Source of the DNA: Jannaschia rubra
Lineage (GTDB): Bacteria > Pseudomonadota > Alphaproteobacteria > Rhodobacterales > Rhodobacteraceae
NCBI RefSeq assembly: GCF_001403735.1
Contig: NZ_CXPG01000023.1
Location: forward strand, 1-64,000
Direction of reading: 5' to 3'
Length of the DNA stretch: 64,000 nucleotides
Part shown: one piece after another, positions 16,217 to 23,735 of the stretch
How the letters are laid out: the number at the start of each line of letters is the position of its first letter
How positions within the stretch are numbered: the stretch's first letter is position 1
The notes under the pieces: generated by a model
What the model was told of the DNA's origin: nothing
Databases searched by the model: none
What the model saw: the letters and a program-made list of their open reading frames with translations, nothing else
Program-made: the position numbers and the translations under genes

Positions 16217-17730
16217 TCCGCCGCCACGCGGGCGTTCCCCCGCGCGTCGCCGTCGAGGCTGTCGGCGGCGATCCACCCGGACATGAGGGCCATGGGCATC
16301 CCCGGCCCCGGATGCGCCGACCCGCCGGCCAGGTAGAGGCCGCGCACCTGCCGCGAGCGGTTGCCCGGCTTGAAGGCGCCCAGCACCTTGCCGTGGCTCG
16401 CCAGCCCGTAGATCGCGCCGTCGAGGACGTTGTAGCGGTCGTGGATGTCCTGCGGCGTCAGGACGCGCTCGGTGACGATGCGGCTCTCGATATCCTCCAT
16501 CCCCGCGCTGCGCCCCAGCTTGTCGAGGATGGTGCGGCGGTAGTCGGGCAGCATCTTGGACCAGTCCTGCCCCGGATGCAGGTAGGGGGTGTGGACGAGG
16601 ACATAGAGCGCCTCGCCCCCCTCGGGCGCCACATCCGGCTCGGTGCGGGCGGGGGCGGCGACATAGGCGGTCGGGTCGGGGGCCGGGCGCCCCTCGTCGT
16701 AGATGGCGCCGAACTCCTCCTCCGGGTCGCGCGAGAAGACGAAGTTGTGATGCGCGAGGTGGTCGTAGGCGCGGTCGAGCCCGAGGTAGAGCACGACGCC
16801 GGAGCACGCGGGCTCCCGCTTGCGGCCCCTCGCGAAATCGCGCCAGACGTCGCCGCCGATCAGGTCGCGGTAGGTGCGGACCGAATCCATGTTGCTGACG
16901 ACACGGTCGAAGGCCATCCGCTCGCCCCCCGCGACCACCGCGGTGGCGCGGCGGCCCTCGGTCTCGATCGCGGTGACGTCCGCGCCGGTGCGGATGTCCA
17001 CGCCCAGCTCCTCCGCCAGCCGCGTCAGCGCGAGGGGGACGGCGCGGGTGCCGCCCATGGGATACCAGACGCCCTCGCCCAATTGCATCTGCGCGATGCC
17101 GCAGAGGACGGCGGGCGAGGCGAGGGGGGAGGAGCCGACATACTGGATGAAGTGCTCCAGCATCTGCGCCACGCGTTTGTCGGAGATGTCGCGCTTGATC
17201 TGGCCCGCGACGGTGCGGTGCATCCGGAGCGCCATGACGTCGCGCAGCGTGTCGAGCGTCATGTTCTGCTTGAGGTCCATCGTGTCGCGCAGGTCTTCCA
17301 CCGACTTCCAGAAGAAGAACCTGTCGGAGACGTCCGACAGGCGCGAGGCCACGGCCATGAAGCGGTCGAAGCCTTCGGCCGCGTCGGGGGCCAGCTTCGC
17401 GATCTCTGCACGGGAGGCGGCCATGTCGTCGCGCAGGTCGAGGACGGTGCCGTCGTCGTAGAAGCAGCGCCACTGCGGGTCGAGGCGCCGCAGGTCGAGA
17501 TAGTCGGCCATGTCGCGCCCGGCCTCGGCGAACACGCGCTCCAGCACGCGGGGCATGGTCAGGATGGTGGGGCCCATGTCGAAGCGGAAGCCCCGATCCT
17601 CGTGCAGCGCGGCCTTGCCGCCCAGCCAGTCGTTCCGCTCCAGAAGCGTGACCTTGTGGCCCCGCGCGGCCAGCGTGCAGGCGGCGGCCAGACCGCCCAG
17701 CCCCGCGCCGATGATGCCGACGTCGCTCAT
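16213..17730 (-). CDS. CrtN/CrtP-type carotenoid FAD oxidoreductase
   Basis: This 505-residue flavoprotein has the Rossmann FAD motif GIIGAGLGGLAAACTLAARG at its N-terminus. The carotenoid-desaturase C-terminal block is LYLAGGSAHPGPGMPMALMS. It resembles CrtI/CrtN-family proteins. As the second such gene in the operon, it is a candidate for CrtP, the oxygenase that converts terminal methyl groups of diapolycopene to aldehydes. The CrtN/CrtP split cannot be proved from sequence alone. Start and stop overlap both neighbours by 4 nt. Confidence 0.85.
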   Translation of the reverse strand: MSDVGIIGAGLGGLAAACTLAARGHKVTLLERNDWLGGKAALHEDRGFRFDMGPTILTMPRVLERVFAEAGRDMADYLDLRRLDPQWRCFYDDGTVLDLRDDMAASRAEIAKLAPDAAEGFDRFMAVASRLSDVSDRFFFWKSVEDLRDTMDLKQNMTLDTLRDVMALRMHRTVAGQIKRDISDKRVAQMLEHFIQYVGSSPLASPAVLCGIAQMQLGEGVWYPMGGTRAVPLALTRLAEELGVDIRTGADVTAIETEGRRATAVVAGGERMAFDRVVSNMDSVRTYRDLIGGDVWRDFARGRKREPACSGVVLYLGLDRAYDHLAHHNFVFSRDPEEEFGAIYDEGRPAPDPTAYVAAPARTEPDVAPEGGEALYVLVHTPYLHPGQDWSKMLPDYRRTILDKLGRSAGMEDIESRIVTERVLTPQDIHDRYNVLDGAIYGLASHGKVLGAFKPGNRSRQVRGLYLAGGSAHPGPGMPMALMSGWIAADSLDGDARGNARVAAE

Positions 17731-19274
17731 TCCGCAGCCTCCCTTTCCCTGTCGGGTATCGCATAGTCAGCGGGGTCGAGCCCCATGTCGTCGCCCGCCA
17801 GCCGCGCGGCGATCTTGGCGCTTTCGAAGATCGTGGGCAGGCCCGACCCCGGATGCGTGCCGCCCCCCGTCAGATAGACGCCGTCCACGTCCTCGAACCG
17901 GTTGCGCGGGCGGAAGTGGAGCATCTGCCCCAGGTTGTGCGCCAGGTTGAAGGTCGCGCCGCGGTGGATGCCCATCTGCGCCTGCCAGTCGGCGGGGGTC
18001 AGCATCCGCTCCGTCCGGATGCGCGGCCGGATGTCGTGGCCCGACAGGCGCGACACGCGGTCGAGCACCTTCTCGCGGTAGGCGGGGGCGATGGCGGGCC
18101 AGTCCACCTTGCCCGAGAGGTTGCCGGTGGGCACGAGGATGTAGAGCGTCGAATGCCCCTCCGGCGCCAGCGTCGGGTCGGTCACGCCCGCGTTCTGGAC
18201 GTAGATCGTGGGTTCCTCGGGAGCGAGGCCCGCGTCGATCTCGCGGATGTTCTCCTGATAGTCGTCGGACATGAAGATCGTGTGATGGGCCAGATCGTCA
18301 AGCCGCCCCTCGATGCCGAGATACAGCATGAAGGTCGAGCAGGAGTACTTCTTGGCGGCGATCCTGGCATCGGTCCAGCGCTTGCGCCGGGCATCGGGGA
18401 TGAGGCTGGGGATCGTGCCGGCGAAGTCGCCGTTCACGACCACGGCATCCGCCGGGATCGTGCCCGTTTTCGTGCGCACCGAGGTCGCGCGCCGGCCGTC
18501 GAAGCCGATCTCCTCCGCCGGCTCCGACAGGCGGATGTCGACGCCCATCTCGGTCGCGATCCGGGCCATCGCCTGCGGAATGGCGTTGCAGCCGCCGATG
18601 GGATGAAACACGCCGTGGCCGTATTCGACATGGGCGATGATGGTGAACAGCGACGGGCACTTGAACGGCGACATGCCGAGATATTTCGACTGGAAGCTGA
18701 AGGCGAGCCGCAGGTCGGGGTCGCGGAACCAGCGCTTCAGGTCGGTGTCCACGCTGGACCAGGGGCGCAGGTTCGGCAGGGCGGCCAGCATGTCGCGCCG
18801 CATCAGGTCGCCCAGACCCAGAAAGGGGCGTTGCAGGATCGGGATGAAGCTGTCGAACTTGGTCGCGTTGGTTTCAAGATAGCGGCGCACGTTCGGCGCG
18901 TCTTCGGGCGACAGGCGCGCGGCCTCGGCCGTCAGGCGGTCGATGTCGGCGGTCGCGTCGAAGGTGCGGCCGTCGTCGAACTGCAACCGGTACATCGGGT
19001 CGAGACGGCGCAGGTCGACCTCTGCGTCGAGGTCGCGCCCGCAGGCGGCGAAGATCTCGCGCAGGACCTGGGGATAGAGATAGAAGGTCGGACCGTAGTC
19101 GAAGGTGAAGCCGTCCTGCGTGAACCCGGCGGTGCGCCCGCCCACGCGGTCCGACCGCTCCAGCACGGTCACATCGGCCCCCGCCGCGCGCAACAGCATG
19201 GCGGAGGCGAGCCCACCCGGACCGGCCCCGATCACCACGGCGCGACGTCCCACCGGATCGTTCATCATGTTCAC
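17727..19274 (-). CDS. crtN: CrtN-type dehydrosqualene/squalene desaturase
   Basis: The 515-residue FAD protein has VVIGAGPGGLASAMLLRAAG at the N-terminus, FHPIGGCNAIPQAMARIA in the middle, and VYLTGGGTHPGSGLPTIFES at the C-terminus. These are the hallmarks of bacterial CrtI/CrtN desaturases. With hpnCDE next door, the substrate is likely squalene, converted stepwise to coloured diapo-carotenes. The start is GTG at 19274, overlapping the stop of the DUF2141 gene (GTGA); an ATG two codons later is possible. It lies second in the operon. Confidence 0.85.
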   Translation of the reverse strand: MNMMNDPVGRRAVVIGAGPGGLASAMLLRAAGADVTVLERSDRVGGRTAGFTQDGFTFDYGPTFYLYPQVLREIFAACGRDLDAEVDLRRLDPMYRLQFDDGRTFDATADIDRLTAEAARLSPEDAPNVRRYLETNATKFDSFIPILQRPFLGLGDLMRRDMLAALPNLRPWSSVDTDLKRWFRDPDLRLAFSFQSKYLGMSPFKCPSLFTIIAHVEYGHGVFHPIGGCNAIPQAMARIATEMGVDIRLSEPAEEIGFDGRRATSVRTKTGTIPADAVVVNGDFAGTIPSLIPDARRKRWTDARIAAKKYSCSTFMLYLGIEGRLDDLAHHTIFMSDDYQENIREIDAGLAPEEPTIYVQNAGVTDPTLAPEGHSTLYILVPTGNLSGKVDWPAIAPAYREKVLDRVSRLSGHDIRPRIRTERMLTPADWQAQMGIHRGATFNLAHNLGQMLHFRPRNRFEDVDGVYLTGGGTHPGSGLPTIFESAKIAARLAGDDMGLDPADYAIPDREREAAE

Positions 19275-19678
19275 TGAAAATACCTCATGTTGACGGTTAT
19301 GGTGCCGTCGCCTTCCACGGCAAGCGCCGCGTCGCCGAAACGGGGTGGGCCGCGGCGCATCGGCGCATCGCGCGAGAAGCCGAGCCCTTCGAGCGGCAGC
19401 AGCCGCAGGCGGCGGTCGAGCTTGTCGTTCGCGTTCTCGTCGTGGATCGCCTGCACCGCATAGATGCCGGGGGGCAGCCCGCGGATCGTCGCGGCCCCCT
19501 CGGACGCGGGCGCGCGGGCGGTGAACGGGCAGTCGGCGGTGGTGAACCGTGCCTCGTCGCAGGCCGCGACGAGGATCTGGCCTTCGGTGGAGCGCAGGTT
19601 CGCGATCTCGACGCGCAGGTCCGCCGCGACGGCCGGAACGGCGACGGTGAGCAGCGACAGGGTCAGAATGGTGTGCAT
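19271..19678 (-). CDS. DUF2141 periplasmic protein
   Basis: This 135-residue protein has a signal peptide (MHTILTLSLLTVAVPAVAAD) and a DUF2141 beta-sandwich with GIYAVQAIHDENANDKLD, the family core. The family is common beside carotenoid genes in proteobacteria, but its function is unknown. It is the first gene of the minus-strand crt operon, overlapping the next start by 4 nt. It lies 108 nt from the divergent hpnC start, so the crt and hpn promoters share that gap. Confidence 0.85.
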   Translation of the reverse strand: MHTILTLSLLTVAVPAVAADLRVEIANLRSTEGQILVAACDEARFTTADCPFTARAPASEGAATIRGLPPGIYAVQAIHDENANDKLDRRLRLLPLEGLGFSRDAPMRRGPPRFGDAALAVEGDGTITVNMRYFQ

Positions 19679-19786
19679 CGGCTTGGCCCTTTCCTCATCT
19701 TACGGCAGACCTAGAACAACGGTTTGAGGAATCACGCGAAGACGGCGGGTGATCGCGCGGAATTGCGCCGCGGAGGGGAGGGCGTC

Positions 19787-20623
19787 ATGGGAGAGACCGT
19801 TGCCGATCGCATCCGCGATGCCGGGACCGAGAACTTTCCGGTCGCATCGCGCCTGCTGACGGGGCGCAAGCGCGGGGCGGTCATGGCCTTCTATCGCTAC
19901 GCCCGCGCCGCCGACAACGTGGCGGACGATGCCGATCTGGCGGCCGCCGTGAAGCTTTCCGAGCTCGACGCCTTCGAGGCGGGGCTGGACGGCGACCCGG
20001 ACGGTCGGCCGGAGGCGCTGGCGCTGCGCTCGGCGCTGGCCGACCGACCGGAGGCCCTGGCCGAAGCGCGCCGTCTGCTGGGAGCCTTCCGGCAGGACGC
20101 GCGGGGTGCCTGCTATGCCACGTGGGACGACCTGCGGGCCTATTGCGCGATGTCCGCCGACCCGGTGGGGCGGTTCCTCCTGGCGCTCCACGGCGAGGAC
20201 AGGCGCGTGGCGGCGCTGTCGGACCCGCTGTGCACCGCATTGCAGGTTCTCAACCACCTTCAGGACCTGGCCGAGGACCGTGCCCGGTTGGGCCGGGTCT
20301 ATCTGCCCGCCGACTGGCTGGAGGAAGCCGGCGCGCGGCCCGAAGATCTGTCGGAGCCGCGCCTCACCCCCGAACTTTCCCGCGTCGTGACCCGGACGCT
20401 CGACACCTGCGCCACGCTCCTGAACCGCGCCGCGCCCCTGCCGGGGGCGATCCGATCGCGGGGGCTGCGCGGGCAGGCGGCAGCGACGCTGTGGCTCGCC
20501 CGGCGGCTTTGCCAGCGGTTGCGGCGGGGCGATCCGTTGGCCCGTCGCGTGGCGCTGTCGCGGGCGGATGTCCTGCGCGCGGGCGCCGTGGGCCTGACCC
20601 ATGCGGCGCGGAGGCCCCGGTGA
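19787..20623 (+). CDS. hpnC: Squalene biosynthesis protein HpnC
   Basis: This 278-residue trans-isoprenyl diphosphate synthase-fold protein has a first aspartate motif DNVADD (D43-D47) and a second region HLQDLAEDRARLGRVYLP. HpnC releases diphosphate from presqualene diphosphate and adds water to give hydroxysqualene. The start at 19787 is preferred because GGAGGGGAG precedes it by 6 nt; an upstream in-frame ATG at 19724 would add 21 unconserved residues. It is the first of three genes that together convert farnesyl diphosphate to squalene, and it lies opposite the crt operon. Confidence 0.9.
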   Translation: MGETVADRIRDAGTENFPVASRLLTGRKRGAVMAFYRYARAADNVADDADLAAAVKLSELDAFEAGLDGDPDGRPEALALRSALADRPEALAEARRLLGAFRQDARGACYATWDDLRAYCAMSADPVGRFLLALHGEDRRVAALSDPLCTALQVLNHLQDLAEDRARLGRVYLPADWLEEAGARPEDLSEPRLTPELSRVVTRTLDTCATLLNRAAPLPGAIRSRGLRGQAAATLWLARRLCQRLRRGDPLARRVALSRADVLRAGAVGLTHAARRPR

Positions 20624-21501
20624 CGGGTCTGTCGTCGGCGGACCGGGCCAGCGATCGCCGGGCGGACCGGGCGGTGGTCCGCTCCATCGTCGCCGCCTCC
20701 GGATCGTCCTTCGCCTTGGGAATGAGCATCCTTCCCCCCGTCCGGCGCGACGCGATCCGCGCGGTCTATGCCTTCTGCCGCATCGTCGACGACATCGCGG
20801 ACGGCGATTCCCCCATGGGCACGGACCCGGCCGCCTGCGCGGCCGCGCTCGACGCCTGGGAGGAGGAGATCGTGCGCGCCCACGGCGGCATCCCGCGCAC
20901 CGCCGTCGGCGCCGAGCTTGCGCGCGCCATCGACCGCCACGACCTGCCGCAGGCGGAGTTCCTGCTGCTGCTCGACGGGATGCGGATGGACGCGGCCTGC
21001 ATCGTCGCCCCGAGCGGGGAGATGCTGACCGCCTATATCCGCCGGGTCGCGGGATCGGTCGGCGTCCTGTCGATGCATTGCTTCGGCGCCTGGCGCGGCC
21101 ATTCGTCGGAGCGGTTCGCCCTGTCGCTGGCGCGGGGCCTGCAACTGACCAACATCCTGCGCGACGTGGCCGAGGACGCGCGCCGCGGGCGTCTCTACCT
21201 GCCCGCGCATGTCCTGCGGGGGGCGGGTCTGCCCGACGATCCGAAGGCGGCCGTGGACCATCCGGCCCTGCCGCGCGCCCGTGCGATCCTCGGCCGCGAG
21301 GCGCGCGCCGCCTATGCGGAGGCCGCGCTGGAGATCCCGTCGCACAGCCGCGCGCGGCTGCTGCCCGCGCTGATGATGATGGGGCCCTACGAGCGGCTGC
21401 TCGGCCGGATGGAGGACGACTGGACGGTCGTGCCGCCCCGGCGGTCCGGCGTGGGCAAGCTGATCGACGGTACGCGGCGCGTCCTCGCGCGGGGGGGCTG
21501 A
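20620..21501 (+). CDS. hpnD: Presqualene diphosphate synthase HpnD
   Basis: The 293-residue protein has the motifs VDDIAD (D57-D61) and NILRDVAEDARRGRLYLP, typical of squalene/phytoene synthase folds. HpnD condenses two farnesyl diphosphates to presqualene diphosphate. The start is GTG at 20620, overlapping the hpnC stop (GTGA). Its neighbours hpnC and hpnE make the assignment firm, although HpnD and phytoene synthases share motifs. Confidence 0.9.
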   Translation: MTGLSSADRASDRRADRAVVRSIVAASGSSFALGMSILPPVRRDAIRAVYAFCRIVDDIADGDSPMGTDPAACAAALDAWEEEIVRAHGGIPRTAVGAELARAIDRHDLPQAEFLLLLDGMRMDAACIVAPSGEMLTAYIRRVAGSVGVLSMHCFGAWRGHSSERFALSLARGLQLTNILRDVAEDARRGRLYLPAHVLRGAGLPDDPKAAVDHPALPRARAILGREARAAYAEAALEIPSHSRARLLPALMMMGPYERLLGRMEDDWTVVPPRRSGVGKLIDGTRRVLARGG

Positions 21502-21517
21502 CCTGACCGGCAGGGTT

Positions 21518-22753
21518 GTGATCGTGGGCGCGGGCCTTGCGGGCCTCGTGGCGGCGGAGGCGCTGTCGCGGCGCGGCCGGGACGTCCTGATGCTGGAGGC
21601 GTCGCCCAAGGCGGGCGGCCGGTGCCGCAGCTTTGCCGACGACCGGCTGGGGCGGCGGATCGACAACGGCAACCACCTGATCCTGTCGGCCAACCGGGGC
21701 GTGCTGGACTGGGCCGACCGGATCGGCGGGCGCGATGCGCTGAGCGTGATGCCGGAGGCGGCCTTTCCGTTCCTCGACCTCGCCTCCGGCGCGCGGTGGA
21801 GCCTTCGCCTGCCGCCCGGACCTCTGGGCATGCTCAGCGGCGTGGCGCGGCCGCCGGGGGTGACCCTTGGCCGTGCGGCGTCGCAGGCGTTCGGGCTGCT
21901 GCGGGCGGGCAGGGGGCGCACCGTCGCCAAGGCCGTGACCGACCGTGGCCCCATGTGGCGCGGGTTCTGGGATCCGATGACCCGCGCCATCCTCAACGCG
22001 CCGCCGGAGGAGGCGGACGCGGGCCTCCTGCGCGCCGTCCTTCTGCGCAGCTTCGCACGGGGCGCGGGGGCGTGCCGGCCGGTGCTGGCGCCCGAGGGGC
22101 TGGGGCCCGCGCTGATCGACCCGGCGGTGGAGGTGCTGGCGGGCAGGGGTGTCCCGATCCGCTATCGCGCGCCGGTCCGCGAGGTGGAGATCGCGGATCG
22201 GCGCGTCACCACGCTGCACCTGCGCGAGGGGCCGCTGGAGATCGGGCCGCGGGATGCCGTGATCCTCGCCCTGCCGCCGCAGGAGGTGGCGCCGATGTTG
22301 CCCGACCTCACGCTGCCCGGTCCGGGGCCGTCCATCGCCAACGCACACTTCCTGCTGCCCGACAGCGGCCTGCCCCCGATCCTGGCCCTTCTGGGCGGGG
22401 CGGCGCAGTGGCTGTTCCGGCGCGGCGACGTGGTGTCGGTCACGGTCTCGGCGGCGGAACATTCGCCGTTGCAGGGACTGGGCCGGGATGCCTCGCTGCG
22501 GCTTTTGTGGTCCGAGGTCGCGGCGGCCGTCCGCGCCCATGGGGGCCGGGTACCAGACGCCCTGCCGCCCGCGCGCTTTCTGCGGGAAAGGGCGGCGACC
22601 TTCGACCAGTCGCCCGCCGGCGTGGCGCGGCGGCCGGCCACGCGGACGCGGTGGCGGAACCTGATCCTCGCCGGCGATCACGTCGACACGGGCCTGCCCG
22701 CGACGCTGGAGGGGGCGGTGCAGTCAGGGCTGGCGGCGGCGCGCGCGGTCTGA
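21518..22753 (+). CDS. hpnE: Hydroxysqualene dehydroxylase HpnE
   Basis: This ~411-residue FAD amine-oxidase-fold protein begins VIVGAGLAGLVAAEALSRRG and ends with LILAGDHVDTGLPATLEGAV. HpnE reduces hydroxysqualene to squalene, finishing the HpnCDE route. The start is uncertain: GTG at 21518 gives a very short N-terminus, and an in-frame CTG at 21503 would add five residues. There is no squalene-hopene cyclase in the window, so squalene here more likely feeds the carotenoid operon. Its 3' end overlaps the convergent membrane-protein gene by 30 nt. Confidence 0.88.
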   Translation: MIVGAGLAGLVAAEALSRRGRDVLMLEASPKAGGRCRSFADDRLGRRIDNGNHLILSANRGVLDWADRIGGRDALSVMPEAAFPFLDLASGARWSLRLPPGPLGMLSGVARPPGVTLGRAASQAFGLLRAGRGRTVAKAVTDRGPMWRGFWDPMTRAILNAPPEEADAGLLRAVLLRSFARGAGACRPVLAPEGLGPALIDPAVEVLAGRGVPIRYRAPVREVEIADRRVTTLHLREGPLEIGPRDAVILALPPQEVAPMLPDLTLPGPGPSIANAHFLLPDSGLPPILALLGGAAQWLFRRGDVVSVTVSAAEHSPLQGLGRDASLRLLWSEVAAAVRAHGGRVPDALPPARFLRERAATFDQSPAGVARRPATRTRWRNLILAGDHVDTGLPATLEGAVQSGLAAARAV

Positions 22754-23416
22754 CAGGTCGGGATAGAGGACCGGGTTGTCCGCCATGAACCGGCCGAGCA
22801 GGCGGGCCAGCGGCCAGCGGGCGCCCCGGTCCACCCGCGCGTGGCCCGCCACCGCGCCCAGCGTCGCGCCCAGCAGGTTGACCGCCTGGTCCCCCATCGT
22901 GTCGGGCAGGCCGGAACGTTGCGCGTTGGTGCCGAAGATCGCGTCGATCGAGAACTCCATCAGCTCCCACATGGCGCCGACCATCATCGAGAAGGCGAAG
23001 GCCAGGACGGCGAGCACCCAGACGGCCACCCGCGGCCGCGCGCCCCCTGTCGCCGTCATCGCCAGCGCCATGCCGACCACGGCGAGGACGGAGGACGCCA
23101 CGAGGTGCAGGGCCAGATCCCACCACCACAGGGTGACGTAGAGCCCGCCCCATTCGCCCGCCAGAAGGGCCGCGGCGCAGAAGATCAGGATGCCGGTGGT
23201 GAAGCCCGCGGGAAACACGATCCCCGAGACGGCGGTGAAGGCCTTGGGCAGCAGCGCCAGACCCGCGCAGGCGGCCGCGACCCAAGCGAACTGCCAGTCG
23301 CCCAGCACCGCGCCCGCGCCCGAGGCCAAGGCGACCGCCGCCCAGGGCAGGGCGCGCAGGACGGGCCTGGCCGCGGGGCGGGGGGTGCCGAGAGGCGAGG
23401 CGGAGGGATGGGTCAT
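22724..23416 (-). CDS. DUF2238/YjdF-like membrane protein
   Basis: This 230-residue polytopic protein has about six helices. The family segment is SMMVGAMWELMEFSIDAIFG, followed by GLPDTMGDQAVNLLGATLGA. DUF2238 (YjdF) proteins have no settled function. It is monocistronic, converges on hpnE with a 30-nt overlap of the coding ends, and diverges from phaC across a 319-nt gap. Confidence 0.8.
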   Translation of the reverse strand: MTHPSASPLGTPRPAARPVLRALPWAAVALASGAGAVLGDWQFAWVAAACAGLALLPKAFTAVSGIVFPAGFTTGILIFCAAALLAGEWGGLYVTLWWWDLALHLVASSVLAVVGMALAMTATGGARPRVAVWVLAVLAFAFSMMVGAMWELMEFSIDAIFGTNAQRSGLPDTMGDQAVNLLGATLGAVAGHARVDRGARWPLARLLGRFMADNPVLYPDLSDRARRRQP

Positions 23417-23668
23417 CGCGGCGCGCCCCTTGCGGGGGTCGGCCGCGGGGCCGCGAACCCGGTCCCACCGACCGCCGCCGCATCCCGCGTCCCCCTACGG
23501 GCGGAGAGGCGGTCGGGATGTTCGGCCGTTCGGGCAGGGACGTCGGGCAAGGCGGGCTCCGCTGGGCAGGTTCGGGACGGATCGGAAAGGCTTGCCGCAC
23601 CGTCGGTTCATTTCGTCTATCTGGGGCGATGGACCGGGCCAGCAAGATGCCGCGCGCCCCGCGAAAGG
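23417..23668. other. Intergenic region between membrane protein and phaC
   Basis: The first 252 nt of the 319-nt gap hold no recognisable gene. Short open frames on both strands lack family features. The gap must contain divergent promoters for the DUF2238 gene and phaC; only the FNR-type box just downstream (23669-23682) was recognised. Confidence 0.5.
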
Positions 23669-23682
23669 TTGATCGGGGTCAA
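23669..23682 (+). promoter_or_regulatory. FNR-type box upstream of phaC
   Basis: TTGATCGGGGTCAA lies 53 nt before the phaC ATG. It is identical in all 14 bases to the box before the HlyD exporter operon and matches the FNR consensus with one change. Oxygen-dependent control of PHA synthesis is inferred. Confidence 0.65.
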
Positions 23683-23735
23683 TGCGGGGCCGTTCTTCGC
23701 GGCGTATCCTCGGCGGTTCAAGGGGAGGATGCGCA

